Shown here piece after piece: positions 17,216 to 25,333 of a stretch of 64,000 nucleotides of DNA; position 1 is the stretch's first letter, and every line of letters starts with the position of its first letter. A program made the position numbers and the translations under genes. The stretch is taken from contig JAYEFR010000079.1 in NCBI GenBank assembly GCA_034716155.1, positions 1-64,000 on the forward strand. The letters run 5' to 3'. The notes under the pieces were generated by a model. That model was not told the DNA's origin. It was given only the letters and a program-made list of their open reading frames with translations, and ran no database searches. The DNA is from JAGGYK01 sp034716155 (lineage in GTDB: Bacteria; Desulfobacterota; Desulfomonilia; UBA1062).

Positions 17216-19339
17216 TTAATGCAGTATCTTGGTTCCCAAATAACACAAGGACGTCCCATCCAAAGAGGCTATATCTTCCATTACAATCTGCGAGAGCCAA
17301 TTTGCATATCCGATCCGTGTGTTTGCAAGGTTTATAACCGGGCCAAAGACCCTGCCGGAAAGTACCGCCTTGCCGGATATATATTCTCCTGTAATAGCAT
17401 CTATTATTGTAAGCGTTGATCTGTTAGTATCTATGCCGCCACATGGGGCCTCTTCTTCCCATGCGGTAATATAAACCTTGGAGTCCATCACAATTGCTTG
17501 CGTGCAAGGAATACTTACAGCATGAGACCAGAGCACTGAATCTTGTCTGGCCCCTATTACAAACCCATCTGTAAGGGCTACTATATACAGCTGCTTTCCT
17601 GTATGAAATGAATGCAACCCTTTAATCCCTTCTCCTGAATTTGTAGTAATCATCCTTATCAGCTCAAGATCCTGGCTAAAGATATAGATGTCGCCTGAGG
17701 CCGTTCCGACAAGGACGATGCCATAACAGGGATCATAACTAATGGTTGTTATGGGATTCATTAAAGTAAACAACCCCTGCTCTCTACCTGTGGATATATC
17801 CAGTAAACTTATGTCTGTGCCCTTCGCTACATACACTGATGATTCTGATGTGTCCATGCATGAGCCCTTATATGCCCATAATATGGTCGGCTCTGCATTT
17901 ATTCCATAGATATCCCCTTTTGTGTTCGGGCCCACAACGATACTATTATTCCTTGCTACAATCTTTCCGCCAGGGCCTTTTATCGCCCATTTAAGTCTTT
18001 TATCAGGCAAACTAATCGCCATAATGTAATCCTGCGATGTAGAACAGTATAAGATATCGCCTTTTTGATACATTGAGTTTGCAATGCCCTTTATATAGTG
18101 CTTAGCGCAAAGGCAGAGCTTTAAAGACTCACAAACGTCGTAATATATGGCATCCTCATACTCAAGCCACGTGGGATCAAATCTGGCATTTCTATTGGTT
18201 AAAAACAAAATTGAGTCATCCTGCATAACCGGCATCTGGCATATAAATTTATCTTCAGGTAAGAATACGGATGCCCCAGGCATGTATTCTCCTCCACCTT
18301 TTTCTGCCACGTCTTTTAAAAACTCTACCTTTGTACCAGGCCCTGTCACATGAATCCTTATCCCTAAGCTGAATGCATATGCCGCTACATCATCCAGGCA
18401 TTTAGATCCCATCCCCTTTATGTATCTGTCCATTGTATCATAATCCCTGTCAAAGTCCTGAATATCCTTTGGAAGATTGCCATCACATATACTCTCTCCA
18501 TCTGTAACAATGAGTATATGTTTGTCTGTAATGCATTTATCGGGAAATTCGTTTATCACAGCAAACAGAGCCTCTGCCAGCGGAGAGGAGGAATGTGTCG
18601 GATGTATATTATCGATAGTTGTATACAGTTCTTCTGTTTCTTCAGTAAAGGGCAAGATGATACCTTTAGATGTCGTAGCAATAGCTACATGTATCATGCC
18701 AAATTCATCTATCAATCCGGTGACACCTGAATATACCTTTGTCCATCTGGGCATAGTGCTGTTAAAATATTTATTAAACGGGGCGGCAAAATATGAATTT
18801 CCATAGTCGCCTTTGAAATAGGTGCCTTCTGTCCTTTCTACCACTGTGCTCACTTCAAAATCAGTGGATACCTTGATGATCTCCCCTGCAGGACGTTTTA
18901 GATATGCACTGTTTGTGTCAAAATCTTCCCTGCATGCCCAATTCATGCTCTCTGAGTCATCTATCAGTATGATAAGGTATGGCCTGCTACAGGATAGAGA
19001 TGGCTTGCTGACGGTCTGATAGGGTTGTTCCCTTAACTTTACACGCCAGTATAAAGACCTTATACAAGGATTATCACCCATATCTTTCCGGCTTATCTGT
19101 GTGAGAAAATATTTATGATCCCATCCCTGTGGCGTATCCAGGGTCATATTCAGATATTGGGACGATTCACCTGGATACGTGGCCTCGTGGATCTCTTTTG
19201 TGATTGTGTAATATGCGCTGCTTGCCTTTGTCTTGGAGATTATCAGCGTGGCCACAGCCATGGCAGATGCCTGTATAATAAGGATAAAGAGCATTGCATA
19301 GACAAGCACCCACCCCTTACTATTGGAGCCTGTACTCAT
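17216..19339 (-). CDS. PilX-like N terminus fused to a von Willebrand A domain and PQQ-type repeats
   Basis: A 707-residue protein with an unusual layout. Residues 1-40 form a pilin-type leader and hydrophobic helix (SKGWVLVYAMLFILIIQASA), as in PilX/PilX_N minor pilins. From about residue 125 there is a von Willebrand factor A domain with the MIDAS motif DDSESM and later DGESICDG. The C-terminal half (from about 400) has repeating beta strands such as GDIYGINAEPTILWAYKG and GDIYIFSQDLELIRM, suggesting a PQQ/PilY1-like propeller. PilX and PilY1 are normally separate proteins of the type IV pilus tip; this looks like both in one chain. It overlaps the upstream PilW-like gene by 20 bp. Confidence 0.82.
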   Translation of the reverse strand: MSTGSNSKGWVLVYAMLFILIIQASAMAVATLIISKTKASSAYYTITKEIHEATYPGESSQYLNMTLDTPQGWDHKYFLTQISRKDMGDNPCIRSLYWRVKLREQPYQTVSKPSLSCSRPYLIILIDDSESMNWACREDFDTNSAYLKRPAGEIIKVSTDFEVSTVVERTEGTYFKGDYGNSYFAAPFNKYFNSTMPRWTKVYSGVTGLIDEFGMIHVAIATTSKGIILPFTEETEELYTTIDNIHPTHSSSPLAEALFAVINEFPDKCITDKHILIVTDGESICDGNLPKDIQDFDRDYDTMDRYIKGMGSKCLDDVAAYAFSLGIRIHVTGPGTKVEFLKDVAEKGGGEYMPGASVFLPEDKFICQMPVMQDDSILFLTNRNARFDPTWLEYEDAIYYDVCESLKLCLCAKHYIKGIANSMYQKGDILYCSTSQDYIMAISLPDKRLKWAIKGPGGKIVARNNSIVVGPNTKGDIYGINAEPTILWAYKGSCMDTSESSVYVAKGTDISLLDISTGREQGLFTLMNPITTISYDPCYGIVLVGTASGDIYIFSQDLELIRMITTNSGEGIKGLHSFHTGKQLYIVALTDGFVIGARQDSVLWSHAVSIPCTQAIVMDSKVYITAWEEEAPCGGIDTNRSTLTIIDAITGEYISGKAVLSGRVFGPVINLANTRIGYANWLSQIVMEDIASLDGTSLCYLGTKILH

Positions 19340-20006
19340 AAAAGATCTCCTTTACCGTATCATTCAAAGACGCCTTTAAATAGATCCCAAGGCCTTCTGA
19401 GTCGGATTTGGCATCAAATCCTGTTATGGCCTCTGCCAGCAGTTGCCCGTTTCTATAAAGCCCATCGGATTTAAGCTCGTAGTGTATGGCAGGTATGACC
19501 CTCTCCCCAATACCGGCGGCAACTTTAGATGTGAGTGGAAGCGTTGGATTTCCCCTCGAATACTGATGAGAAATCACATACGGACCGCTGTCTGTAATGA
19601 TGCCAAGATCCGCCCAGAAATCAGGGATTGAATTATTGTCGATATCAATAGTGTCAAGCCCAAGATATGAACCTTCTGATTTAACTATTATCGAAAGGTA
19701 GGGGGGTGACATATCCGTGTTCAGCTTCAACCCGGAATGCCTGGATGTATAGGGGAGCCCGGCAATAAATAACCGGTTTTTCTCTATAGATATCTTCATA
19801 TCCCGGGGCATAAGATAGGCACACTGCATAAGATCTGAATTTAACTTCAGGGCGCTATTTCTTATCGAGGCCATGCAAAAAGAGCTTTCTTTTGTCTGTG
19901 CAGATGTCTTCGCAGATACCAGATTAATGCTATAAAGCCCAAGTATAAGTATCGAAGCAATAGCCATGGATATTAAGAGCTCTATTAATGTTACACCTTT
20001 GTTCAT
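19320..20006 (-). CDS. PilW-like type IV prepilin
   Basis: A 228-residue prepilin-like protein. The leader is very short (MNKG), followed by VTLIELLISMAIASILILGLYS, the typical cleavage/N-methylation site and alpha-1 helix with the conserved glutamate at position +5. The body resembles PilW/minor pseudopilins, with a stretch on GLDTIDIDNNSIPDFWADLG that looks like a calcium-binding D-x-D-x-N-x-x-x-D loop. It is translationally coupled to the PilX/VWA gene. No other pilus assembly genes occur in the window, so the machinery must be encoded elsewhere. Export through type IV pilus or type II secretion is inferred. Confidence 0.82.
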   Translation of the reverse strand: MNKGVTLIELLISMAIASILILGLYSINLVSAKTSAQTKESSFCMASIRNSALKLNSDLMQCAYLMPRDMKISIEKNRLFIAGLPYTSRHSGLKLNTDMSPPYLSIIVKSEGSYLGLDTIDIDNNSIPDFWADLGIITDSGPYVISHQYSRGNPTLPLTSKVAAGIGERVIPAIHYELKSDGLYRNGQLLAEAITGFDAKSDSEGLGIYLKASLNDTVKEIFYEYRLQ

Positions 20007-20130
20007 TCAAAGACCAATCACCCTTTATTGTTGCAAAAAGCCCTTGATGAACTATCCTCTTACTTAAGATTAATGTGATTTTTGTTATAGTCAAGAGGGA
20101 GACGGCATTTAAATTATAAATACTCATTAT
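20007..20130. other. Non-coding stretch upstream of the pilin-like gene
   Basis: No credible gene. It holds the divergent upstream region of the PilW-like gene; no convincing promoter hexamers were identified by eye. The repeats that follow are listed separately. Confidence 0.6.
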
Positions 20131-20315
20131 TGATGCACTCGTAAAAAGTCGGATTTAGTTAATATGTCATTTCGAATATCAGGGAGATTGCTTGTATTTT
20201 CATCATGTTACATCGGAAAGATTTCTCACATTCGTTCGAAATGACACATTAAGCAAGTTACTTTCCATTATGATGCCAACGTGTCGGCATAGTGGAGCTT
20301 TTTACGAGTTTATCA
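20131..20315. repeat. Nested palindromic repeat element with TGAT...ACTCGTAAAAAG ends
   Basis: A 185-bp element bounded by TGATGCACTCGTAAAAAG and an inverted copy at 20298-20315 (16 of 18 match; the inner 12 bp perfect). A second perfect 12-bp inverted pair, TGTCATTTCGAA (20165-20176) and TTCGAAATGACA (20235-20246), lies inside. There is no coding capacity. Both end types resemble short interspersed repeats I associate with deltaproteobacterial genomes, so this is a MITE-like unit rather than a gene. Confidence 0.75.
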
Positions 20316-20370
20316 TTATCCACTACAGGTAAAAAAAGGATAAGTAAAATAGGGGTCGTAAAAAATAGGG

Positions 20371-20541
20371 GTCAAATCTTCGTTTGACTCTTGCTAAATA
20401 AATTGGGTGGGCCCGTCCACGAAATTATAAAATTCATCTTAAACATAAGGGTAATGAAGGGGATGCCGCTGGGGGAAAGCGGGTCAAGTCTACGGTTGAC
20501 CTTTGTTAGACAATCGTAAATATTCAAACGTAGACTTGATA
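20371..20541. repeat. Tandem REP-like hairpins of the GTCAA(A)...TTTGAC type
   Basis: Two related hairpins lie about 110 bp apart: GTCAAA-6nt-TTTGAC at 20371-20388 and GGTCAA-8nt-TTGACC at 20482-20501. A further arm, CGTAGACTTGA (20529-20539), is the perfect inverted copy of TCAAGTCTACG in the second hairpin. Arrays of this kind resemble REP/BIME units mobilised by Y1 (IS200-like) transposases. No such transposase is encoded in this window. Confidence 0.6.
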
Positions 20542-20591
20542 ACCGTATAAAAGGTTTCACAAATTCATCGCAAAAGACGTTGTAGGAAACC

Positions 20592-20686
20592 AGGGGATGT
20601 CCGTGAAATATGGACATTTAAGCACTAAACCTTTCAGAACAGATATGGCGCTCATATCAAAAGTCATAATTTCATGGACATCCCCT
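20592..20686. repeat. Short MITE-like inverted repeat element (95 bp)
   Basis: The ends AGGGGATGTCCGTGAAAT (20592-20609) and the inverted copy at 20669-20686 match at 17 of 18 positions. The interior is non-coding. It lies directly beside the REP-like hairpins, forming a 550-bp cluster of three repeat types upstream of the TPR gene. Confidence 0.7.
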
Positions 20687-20815
20687 AAATGTTTTGAATC
20701 CGGGCTTTTTCAGGGCTCTGTTGCCTACCCCCTGTCTGATAGAAAACATTGGTGATAGACATATCTCTTTGATATTGGTATTATTTTTTTAAGGATAGCC
20801 GATATAGGAGAAAAT

Positions 20816-22462
20816 ATGAAAAATAGAGGCAATGCAGGCATTACAGTCCTCTTTGTAATACTAATAGGCATAATATTTTTTCTGAGTGTCCCTATAGGCG
20901 GCCCAATAGGTCTTCTAAGGGAGGCCACTGTTTCCTTCATATTTAGAAAGCCACCAAGATTTATCTCTATTGAAATCACTATAGATGAGCACCCAAAGAT
21001 ATTTAAGGCAGGAGAGAGTATAAAGATAAAAGGGGATGAAACCATAGTAATCACAAAGGTGAACGCAAATACCTTCTTTGATTCGTATATGAGTGCAGAC
21101 GTAGAGGGGTTTGGCAAGCCCAATGACGTAGGTGAACTTTTGGATGTATCAGAAATAAGGAAACAACTTATAAATGTAGGCGTGAAATCCATCCCTGTAA
21201 ATATATACTACATCGACCATAAGATAGCAAAGGTACCTCTGGAGTTTGAGATAACAGAAAAAGATTTTGTTCGTAGGATAGCAAAGGCTAAGGATATAGA
21301 TGAGAAGATAGCAATTGTAAGAAATGCCCACACAAATTTTCCTGAAAACACCTATTTTTTAGATGAACTTGATAAGCTTTTATCAAAAAAAGGCGATTTT
21401 GTATCCCTTGTGGGCATTTATAAAAAAGTTGTCGAATCAAACCCTGATGATGTCTCCTCACTTGCAAGGTTATCCAGATATTATATAAAGCTTGGCCTGC
21501 TTGAAGAGGCGCTTGCCGCATGCCAGGAGATAGTAGAAAAGAAAAGGGAAACTGCAAATACATATAAACGCATGGCCTATATCGCAGGCAGGCTTTCTGA
21601 CATGCAAGGTCGTATAGGGTATTTGGAAAAGGCATTAACCCTTGCAAAAGGTAATGAGTCTATTATCTTAGATCTGGGCAGGACATATGAAGATACCGGG
21701 CAAAAGGCCAAGGCCTTGCGCCTCTACAGATCGATAGCCGGCACAACCAAAAAAAAGGAAATCCTCATCACGGTTATTGAGGATGAATTAAAAAATCGTC
21801 ATTACAAAAAAGCATCTGCCATCTTAAAGCATTATGTAAATCTGTTCCCACACGATAAAAATGCCTTTGCACAGCTAGGGATGTGCATGGGCAGATTAGG
21901 GGATACCAAATCACAGATACTATACTACAAAAAGGCGGTTTTGCTGGCCCCTAACGATCCTGTTCTTTTATATAATCTGGCATCATCTTATGATAAGGCC
22001 GGCAGGAAAAAAGACGCCTTAAACACATATATTAAGGTGCTGAAGGTAAAACCAAAGGATAAGGATGCGCTAGGTAGGGCAGCGTCCTTATCTCTTAAGC
22101 TAAAGCGCTACAAAGAAGCCTACAGGTTTTACAAATCACTTGTAGGTATCTCAGGTAAGCTCAGTGATATGAAAGGTCTTGTCGCCTCTGCTGCAGGCAT
22201 GCGCAGTCCGGATAAGACAATCGATGCCTGTAAAAAATATCTTGGGAAGAAGAAAGACTATGACGTGGCACTTAGTATGGCGTATGCCTATGAAACAAGG
22301 GCATCCCATAAAGGTAAGAGTAAAGAGGCAAGGATTGATGACCTGAATGCTTCATTAAAGGCATATAGGCTTGCTTTGGAGCTAAACTCCAAATCAAAAG
22401 AAGCACAATTAAAGATTCCGGAATTAAAGATAGAACTACTTAAGGCAAAAAAAGGGCTGTGA
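20816..22462 (+). CDS. Membrane-anchored TPR protein
   Basis: A 548-residue protein with an N-terminal membrane segment (about residues 6-27, GITVLFVILIGIIFFLSVPI) and no cleavage site that I can see, so probably a signal anchor with the bulk in the periplasm. Residues about 50-140 form a small beta-rich domain; after that, tetratricopeptide-type repeats run to the end, with motifs such as VLLYNLASSYDKAGRKKDA and DVSSLARLSRYYIKLG. Function unknown; such proteins usually scaffold envelope complexes. The phosphoesterase gene follows after 6 bp, suggesting cotranscription. Confidence 0.85.
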   Translation: MKNRGNAGITVLFVILIGIIFFLSVPIGGPIGLLREATVSFIFRKPPRFISIEITIDEHPKIFKAGESIKIKGDETIVITKVNANTFFDSYMSADVEGFGKPNDVGELLDVSEIRKQLINVGVKSIPVNIYYIDHKIAKVPLEFEITEKDFVRRIAKAKDIDEKIAIVRNAHTNFPENTYFLDELDKLLSKKGDFVSLVGIYKKVVESNPDDVSSLARLSRYYIKLGLLEEALAACQEIVEKKRETANTYKRMAYIAGRLSDMQGRIGYLEKALTLAKGNESIILDLGRTYEDTGQKAKALRLYRSIAGTTKKKEILITVIEDELKNRHYKKASAILKHYVNLFPHDKNAFAQLGMCMGRLGDTKSQILYYKKAVLLAPNDPVLLYNLASSYDKAGRKKDALNTYIKVLKVKPKDKDALGRAASLSLKLKRYKEAYRFYKSLVGISGKLSDMKGLVASAAGMRSPDKTIDACKKYLGKKKDYDVALSMAYAYETRASHKGKSKEARIDDLNASLKAYRLALELNSKSKEAQLKIPELKIELLKAKKGL

Positions 22463-22468
22463 GTCGGC

Positions 22469-23107
22469 ATGCGAAGATTTGCCATTGGCGATATACATGG
22501 ATGCCTAGATAAACTCGAGGACCTTCTGACTAAGATTAACGCCACTTCCGATGATATCCTTATATTTTTGGGCGATTATATTGACCGGGGAAATAAATCC
22601 AAAGAGGTTATAGATCTGCTGATAGAAGTTGCATCAGAAACAAGATGTGTGTTTTTAAGGGGTAACCATGAAGACATGCTCCTGGAGTTTATTGAGTACG
22701 GTACAAACAGTCCCATGTATCTCTCCAATGGGGGGGATATGACTATAGAATCGTATACAAAGGGGAGGCCTGATCAGAATATTGCTGATGCCCTGCCCGA
22801 GGCACATAAAAAATTCTTTGCTGACCTTAAGTGGTCATATGAAGATGATGACTATATATATGTGCATGCAGGTATAAAACCCGGTGTCCCTCTAAACTTA
22901 CAGGAACATAGTGATCTTATATGGATAAGGGATGAGTTTGTATCTTCTCCTACAGGTTTGAATAAAAAGGTGATATTCGGGCATAGCCCATTTACTATGC
23001 CACTTGTAAAAACAGATAAGATAGGTATTGACACAGGGGCCGGATACGGGAGGGCGCTTACAGCAGTGAAGCTGCCTGAAATTGAGTTTCTCCAGTCTTT
23101 TGTATGA
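22469..23107 (+). CDS. Metallophosphoesterase (PP1/PP2A-like or diadenosine tetraphosphatase-like)
   Basis: A 212-residue calcineurin-like phosphoesterase. The complete metal-binding set is visible: GDIHGC near residue 7, GDYIDRG near 35, GNHE near 71, and later histidines in YVHAG and FGHSPF. The compact form with GDIHG/GDYIDRG/GNHE matches bacterial Ser/Thr protein phosphatases and symmetrical Ap4A hydrolases. Sequence alone does not decide between them. It lies 6 bp after the TPR gene, and its stop codon overlaps the first bases of a dispersed repeat (copy A). Confidence 0.9.
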   Translation: MRRFAIGDIHGCLDKLEDLLTKINATSDDILIFLGDYIDRGNKSKEVIDLLIEVASETRCVFLRGNHEDMLLEFIEYGTNSPMYLSNGGDMTIESYTKGRPDQNIADALPEAHKKFFADLKWSYEDDDYIYVHAGIKPGVPLNLQEHSDLIWIRDEFVSSPTGLNKKVIFGHSPFTMPLVKTDKIGIDTGAGYGRALTAVKLPEIEFLQSFV

Positions 23108-23359
23108 AAATAGGGATCAGTGAATAGTAAAAGAAGTTTTGGGTTTTGAGTGTTGAGTTTTGGGTGATTAAGAATAGTCGAGAGTCAAACTTCAGTGAAT
23201 AGTACCAGAAAAAAAGGCGACCATCCTATCTGTAGGTATTACAACGGACGACAGACAACGAACTACTGACAAGTATATGTACAGAACTAAAAAATCATTT
23301 ATGGCTAAACATGTTTTCACCCCTGGTTGTGTCCGCTAGGCCATGATGGTTTTATATAA
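23102..23359 (+). repeat. Dispersed modular repeat, copy A
   Basis: This copy begins TATGAAAATAG and ends with TTTTCACCCCTGGTTGTG followed by AGGCCATGATGG and a TTTATAT tail. The core shares with copies B and C the blocks ATCCTAT, TACAACGGAC, ACTACTGACAAGTATA and GTACAGAACTAAAA. Between head and core it contains an extra block of about 83 bp (23125-23208) rich in GTTTTGGGTTTTGAG and GTGAATAGT words, which recurs inverted at 29250-29335. It fills the gap between the phosphoesterase and the DnaJ-like gene; no gene is visible there. Confidence 0.75.
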
Positions 23360-23410
23360 ATGGGGTTAAGTGTCTTGTCAGGCGATTAGCTTTTGGTCTA
23401 TATATCTTTC

Positions 23411-24076
23411 ATGGAAATCCAAAAGGACTATTATAGTATATTAAATGTCTCAAGAGAGGCCACTTCGGAAGAAATTAAAAGGGCGTATAGAAGACTTGCC
23501 TTGAAATTTCACCCGGACAGAAACACAGAAGACCCGGATGCAGAAGGGCACTTCAAAGAGATCACAGAAGCATACGGGGTCCTTATTGATCCTGCTAAGA
23601 GGCGCATCTATAATTTTGATAATGTCTCTAAATTTGATCAAAAAAGTGTATTCAATGACATATTCTCCAATTCCAACTATAGGGATGTATTTAGCGACCT
23701 GCCCATAAAAAGTGAATGGATCGAGAAGTTTTTTAACATAGGGAAGGTCATTATATATGAAGCTATGGTTTATGGTGGAAGACCCAGAGATATATTACGG
23801 CGTAGTATACTAAGGATGGCCATCCACGGGGCAAGTAAGATCTTTCATAATGTTATGGATATCCATCACGATATAACAATCACACCAAATATTGCTTTAA
23901 GGGGCGGAAACATTACAGTAGAATACAAACCAGGCTTTTCTCTCAAAAGGATAACGGTAGGTATCCCTCCTCACATTAAAAATGGTACGATTTTGCGGCT
24001 GTCAAACATGGGCAGAAAGAATCCTGCGGGTAGGACCGGAGATCTTTATCTTCATGTTGAAATCATCTCGTCATAG
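23411..24076 (+). CDS. DnaJ-like co-chaperone (CbpA-type, no zinc finger)
   Basis: A 221-residue protein from the ATG at 23411; the ATG at 23393 would add six atypical residues. The J domain occupies about residues 1-70 with the HPD motif in KFHPDRN and a typical YYSILNVSREAT start. There is no glycine/phenylalanine stretch and no CxxCxGxG zinc finger. The end (about 150-221) resembles one C-terminal substrate-binding domain, with ITVGIPPHIKNGTILRLSNMG. It should stimulate an Hsp70 ATPase. It is convergent with, and overlaps by 25 bp, the diguanylate cyclase gene. Confidence 0.87.
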   Translation: MEIQKDYYSILNVSREATSEEIKRAYRRLALKFHPDRNTEDPDAEGHFKEITEAYGVLIDPAKRRIYNFDNVSKFDQKSVFNDIFSNSNYRDVFSDLPIKSEWIEKFFNIGKVIIYEAMVYGGRPRDILRRSILRMAIHGASKIFHNVMDIHHDITITPNIALRGGNITVEYKPGFSLKRITVGIPPHIKNGTILRLSNMGRKNPAGRTGDLYLHVEIISS

Positions 24077-24966
24077 ACTACAATCTGATTCTTCCCATGC
24101 GTTTTACCCCAATACATGGCTTTATCAGACAGTGCTATTAACTCCTTGTAATCTGTAGTATCTTTGGGAAGGCTTGTAAGGCCAATAGTAACGCTGACGC
24201 CAAGAGAAACCTTTACTGCCTCAAGTATCCTTTTTGTAACCACTTCAGCCTCTTCAAGTGAGGTTTCAGGGAATATTATTACAAATTCTTCCCCACCATA
24301 CCTCACTAGCACATCACAATTCCTTGTATTATGACGGAAGATATGTGCGATGCGAACAAGTAATTCATTTCCTTTTTCATGTCCTCTTGAGTCATTGTAC
24401 CCCTTGAAATCATCTATATCAACCATGGCAATAGTCAGTGGGTGAGAATATCTTAAGTGTCTTTCTACCTCCTTCTTTAAAGAAGCGGTGAGATGACGAA
24501 AATTATACAGTCCGGTAAGTCCATCCAAATGGGACAACTGCTTATAGTAGGATGCAAGTTCCGCCTCTTCCCTCAATCTTGCATCTTCAATGATCCTGTT
24601 TATGGTCATATGAAGATGATCTAACATAATAGGTTTTGTAATAAAATCTGCAGCCCCTAACTTTATGCATTCTACAGCATCTTTTATAGTCCCAAAACCT
24701 GTGATCATTAGAATCTCTGTGTCGGGTTTTATTTGCTTGATTTCTTTGAGTAACTCAGTACCGCTCATATCCGGCATATACAGGTCTATAATTACTATAT
24801 TATATATGTCCTTTTTAAAGAGCTCTAATGCGATTTCCCCTCTTATCGCAGTAGACACATTAAAACCTTTTTGGCTTAAGTAATCATATATAAGGCTTGT
24901 TATATTTTTATCATCATCAACAACAAGTACCTTTATGTTTGCGGGTATTATAGTATTAGCTGCCAT
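24052..24966 (-). CDS. Response regulator with GGDEF domain (diguanylate cyclase)
   Basis: A 304-residue two-domain protein. The receiver domain (about 10-125) has the acidic pair VDDD, the phospho-acceptor aspartate in VIIDLYMPD (about 60) and the conserved lysine in ITKP. The GGDEF domain (about 140-304) has the active-site sequence GGEEF and, five residues upstream, the inhibitory-site motif RNCD (RxxD). It should make cyclic di-GMP on phosphorylation and be product-inhibited. No histidine kinase is adjacent. A PilZ effector is encoded at 51 kb. Confidence 0.92.
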   Translation of the reverse strand: MAANTIIPANIKVLVVDDDKNITSLIYDYLSQKGFNVSTAIRGEIALELFKKDIYNIVIIDLYMPDMSGTELLKEIKQIKPDTEILMITGFGTIKDAVECIKLGAADFITKPIMLDHLHMTINRIIEDARLREEAELASYYKQLSHLDGLTGLYNFRHLTASLKKEVERHLRYSHPLTIAMVDIDDFKGYNDSRGHEKGNELLVRIAHIFRHNTRNCDVLVRYGGEEFVIIFPETSLEEAEVVTKRILEAVKVSLGVSVTIGLTSLPKDTTDYKELIALSDKAMYWGKTHGKNQIVVYDEMIST

Positions 24967-25333
24967 AAGGTAATATATCCCCTCTATATGACTTTATTCG
25001 CCTCATACTTTTCGTTCTGTCTCCTAAAGATTTGCAATCATTCACTGCGTTCATATATCACTATTAACGGTAAGAGAGAAGATTTACATAAGAATAAAAA
25101 TATTTAGATATGCTACCAAGCCCCTTTACATGAAAACAGGGGTCGGGGATCAGGGGTTAGTTTTCAGGAAAGGCTATTTTCTCGGCCCGGGCATATTTTC
25201 ATTCTTCGTGCCCAAAAGGCCTTGATGGTTTGTAATATTCAAATTTAGAGAAGAATAGGCCGGAATTTTCAAAGGTTGTCTTCCATAATGAAACTCTTGA
25301 TTCTTTAAGATACTTTCTGGTATTGCATTAGAT
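24967..25333. other. Intergenic region with repeat copy E, no gene seen
   Basis: This divergent gap between the diguanylate cyclase and xseA contains one copy of the dispersed modular repeat (25126-25235). I see no credible gene in it and no convincing promoter hexamers. Confidence 0.6.
25126..25235 (+). repeat. Dispersed modular repeat, copy E (short subtype)
   Basis: Head TACATGAAAACAGGGGTC, tail ATATTTTCATTCTTCGTG followed by AAAAGGCCTTGATGG. The interior block GTTTTCAGG...GGCTATTTT...CGGGCAT is shared with copy F at 62 kb, defining a second subtype of the family. Confidence 0.7.

Noticed and set aside
23102..23359. Repeats resembling a CRISPR array
   Set aside because: The words are degenerate and of variable spacing, there are no uniform spacers, and no cas genes are present.
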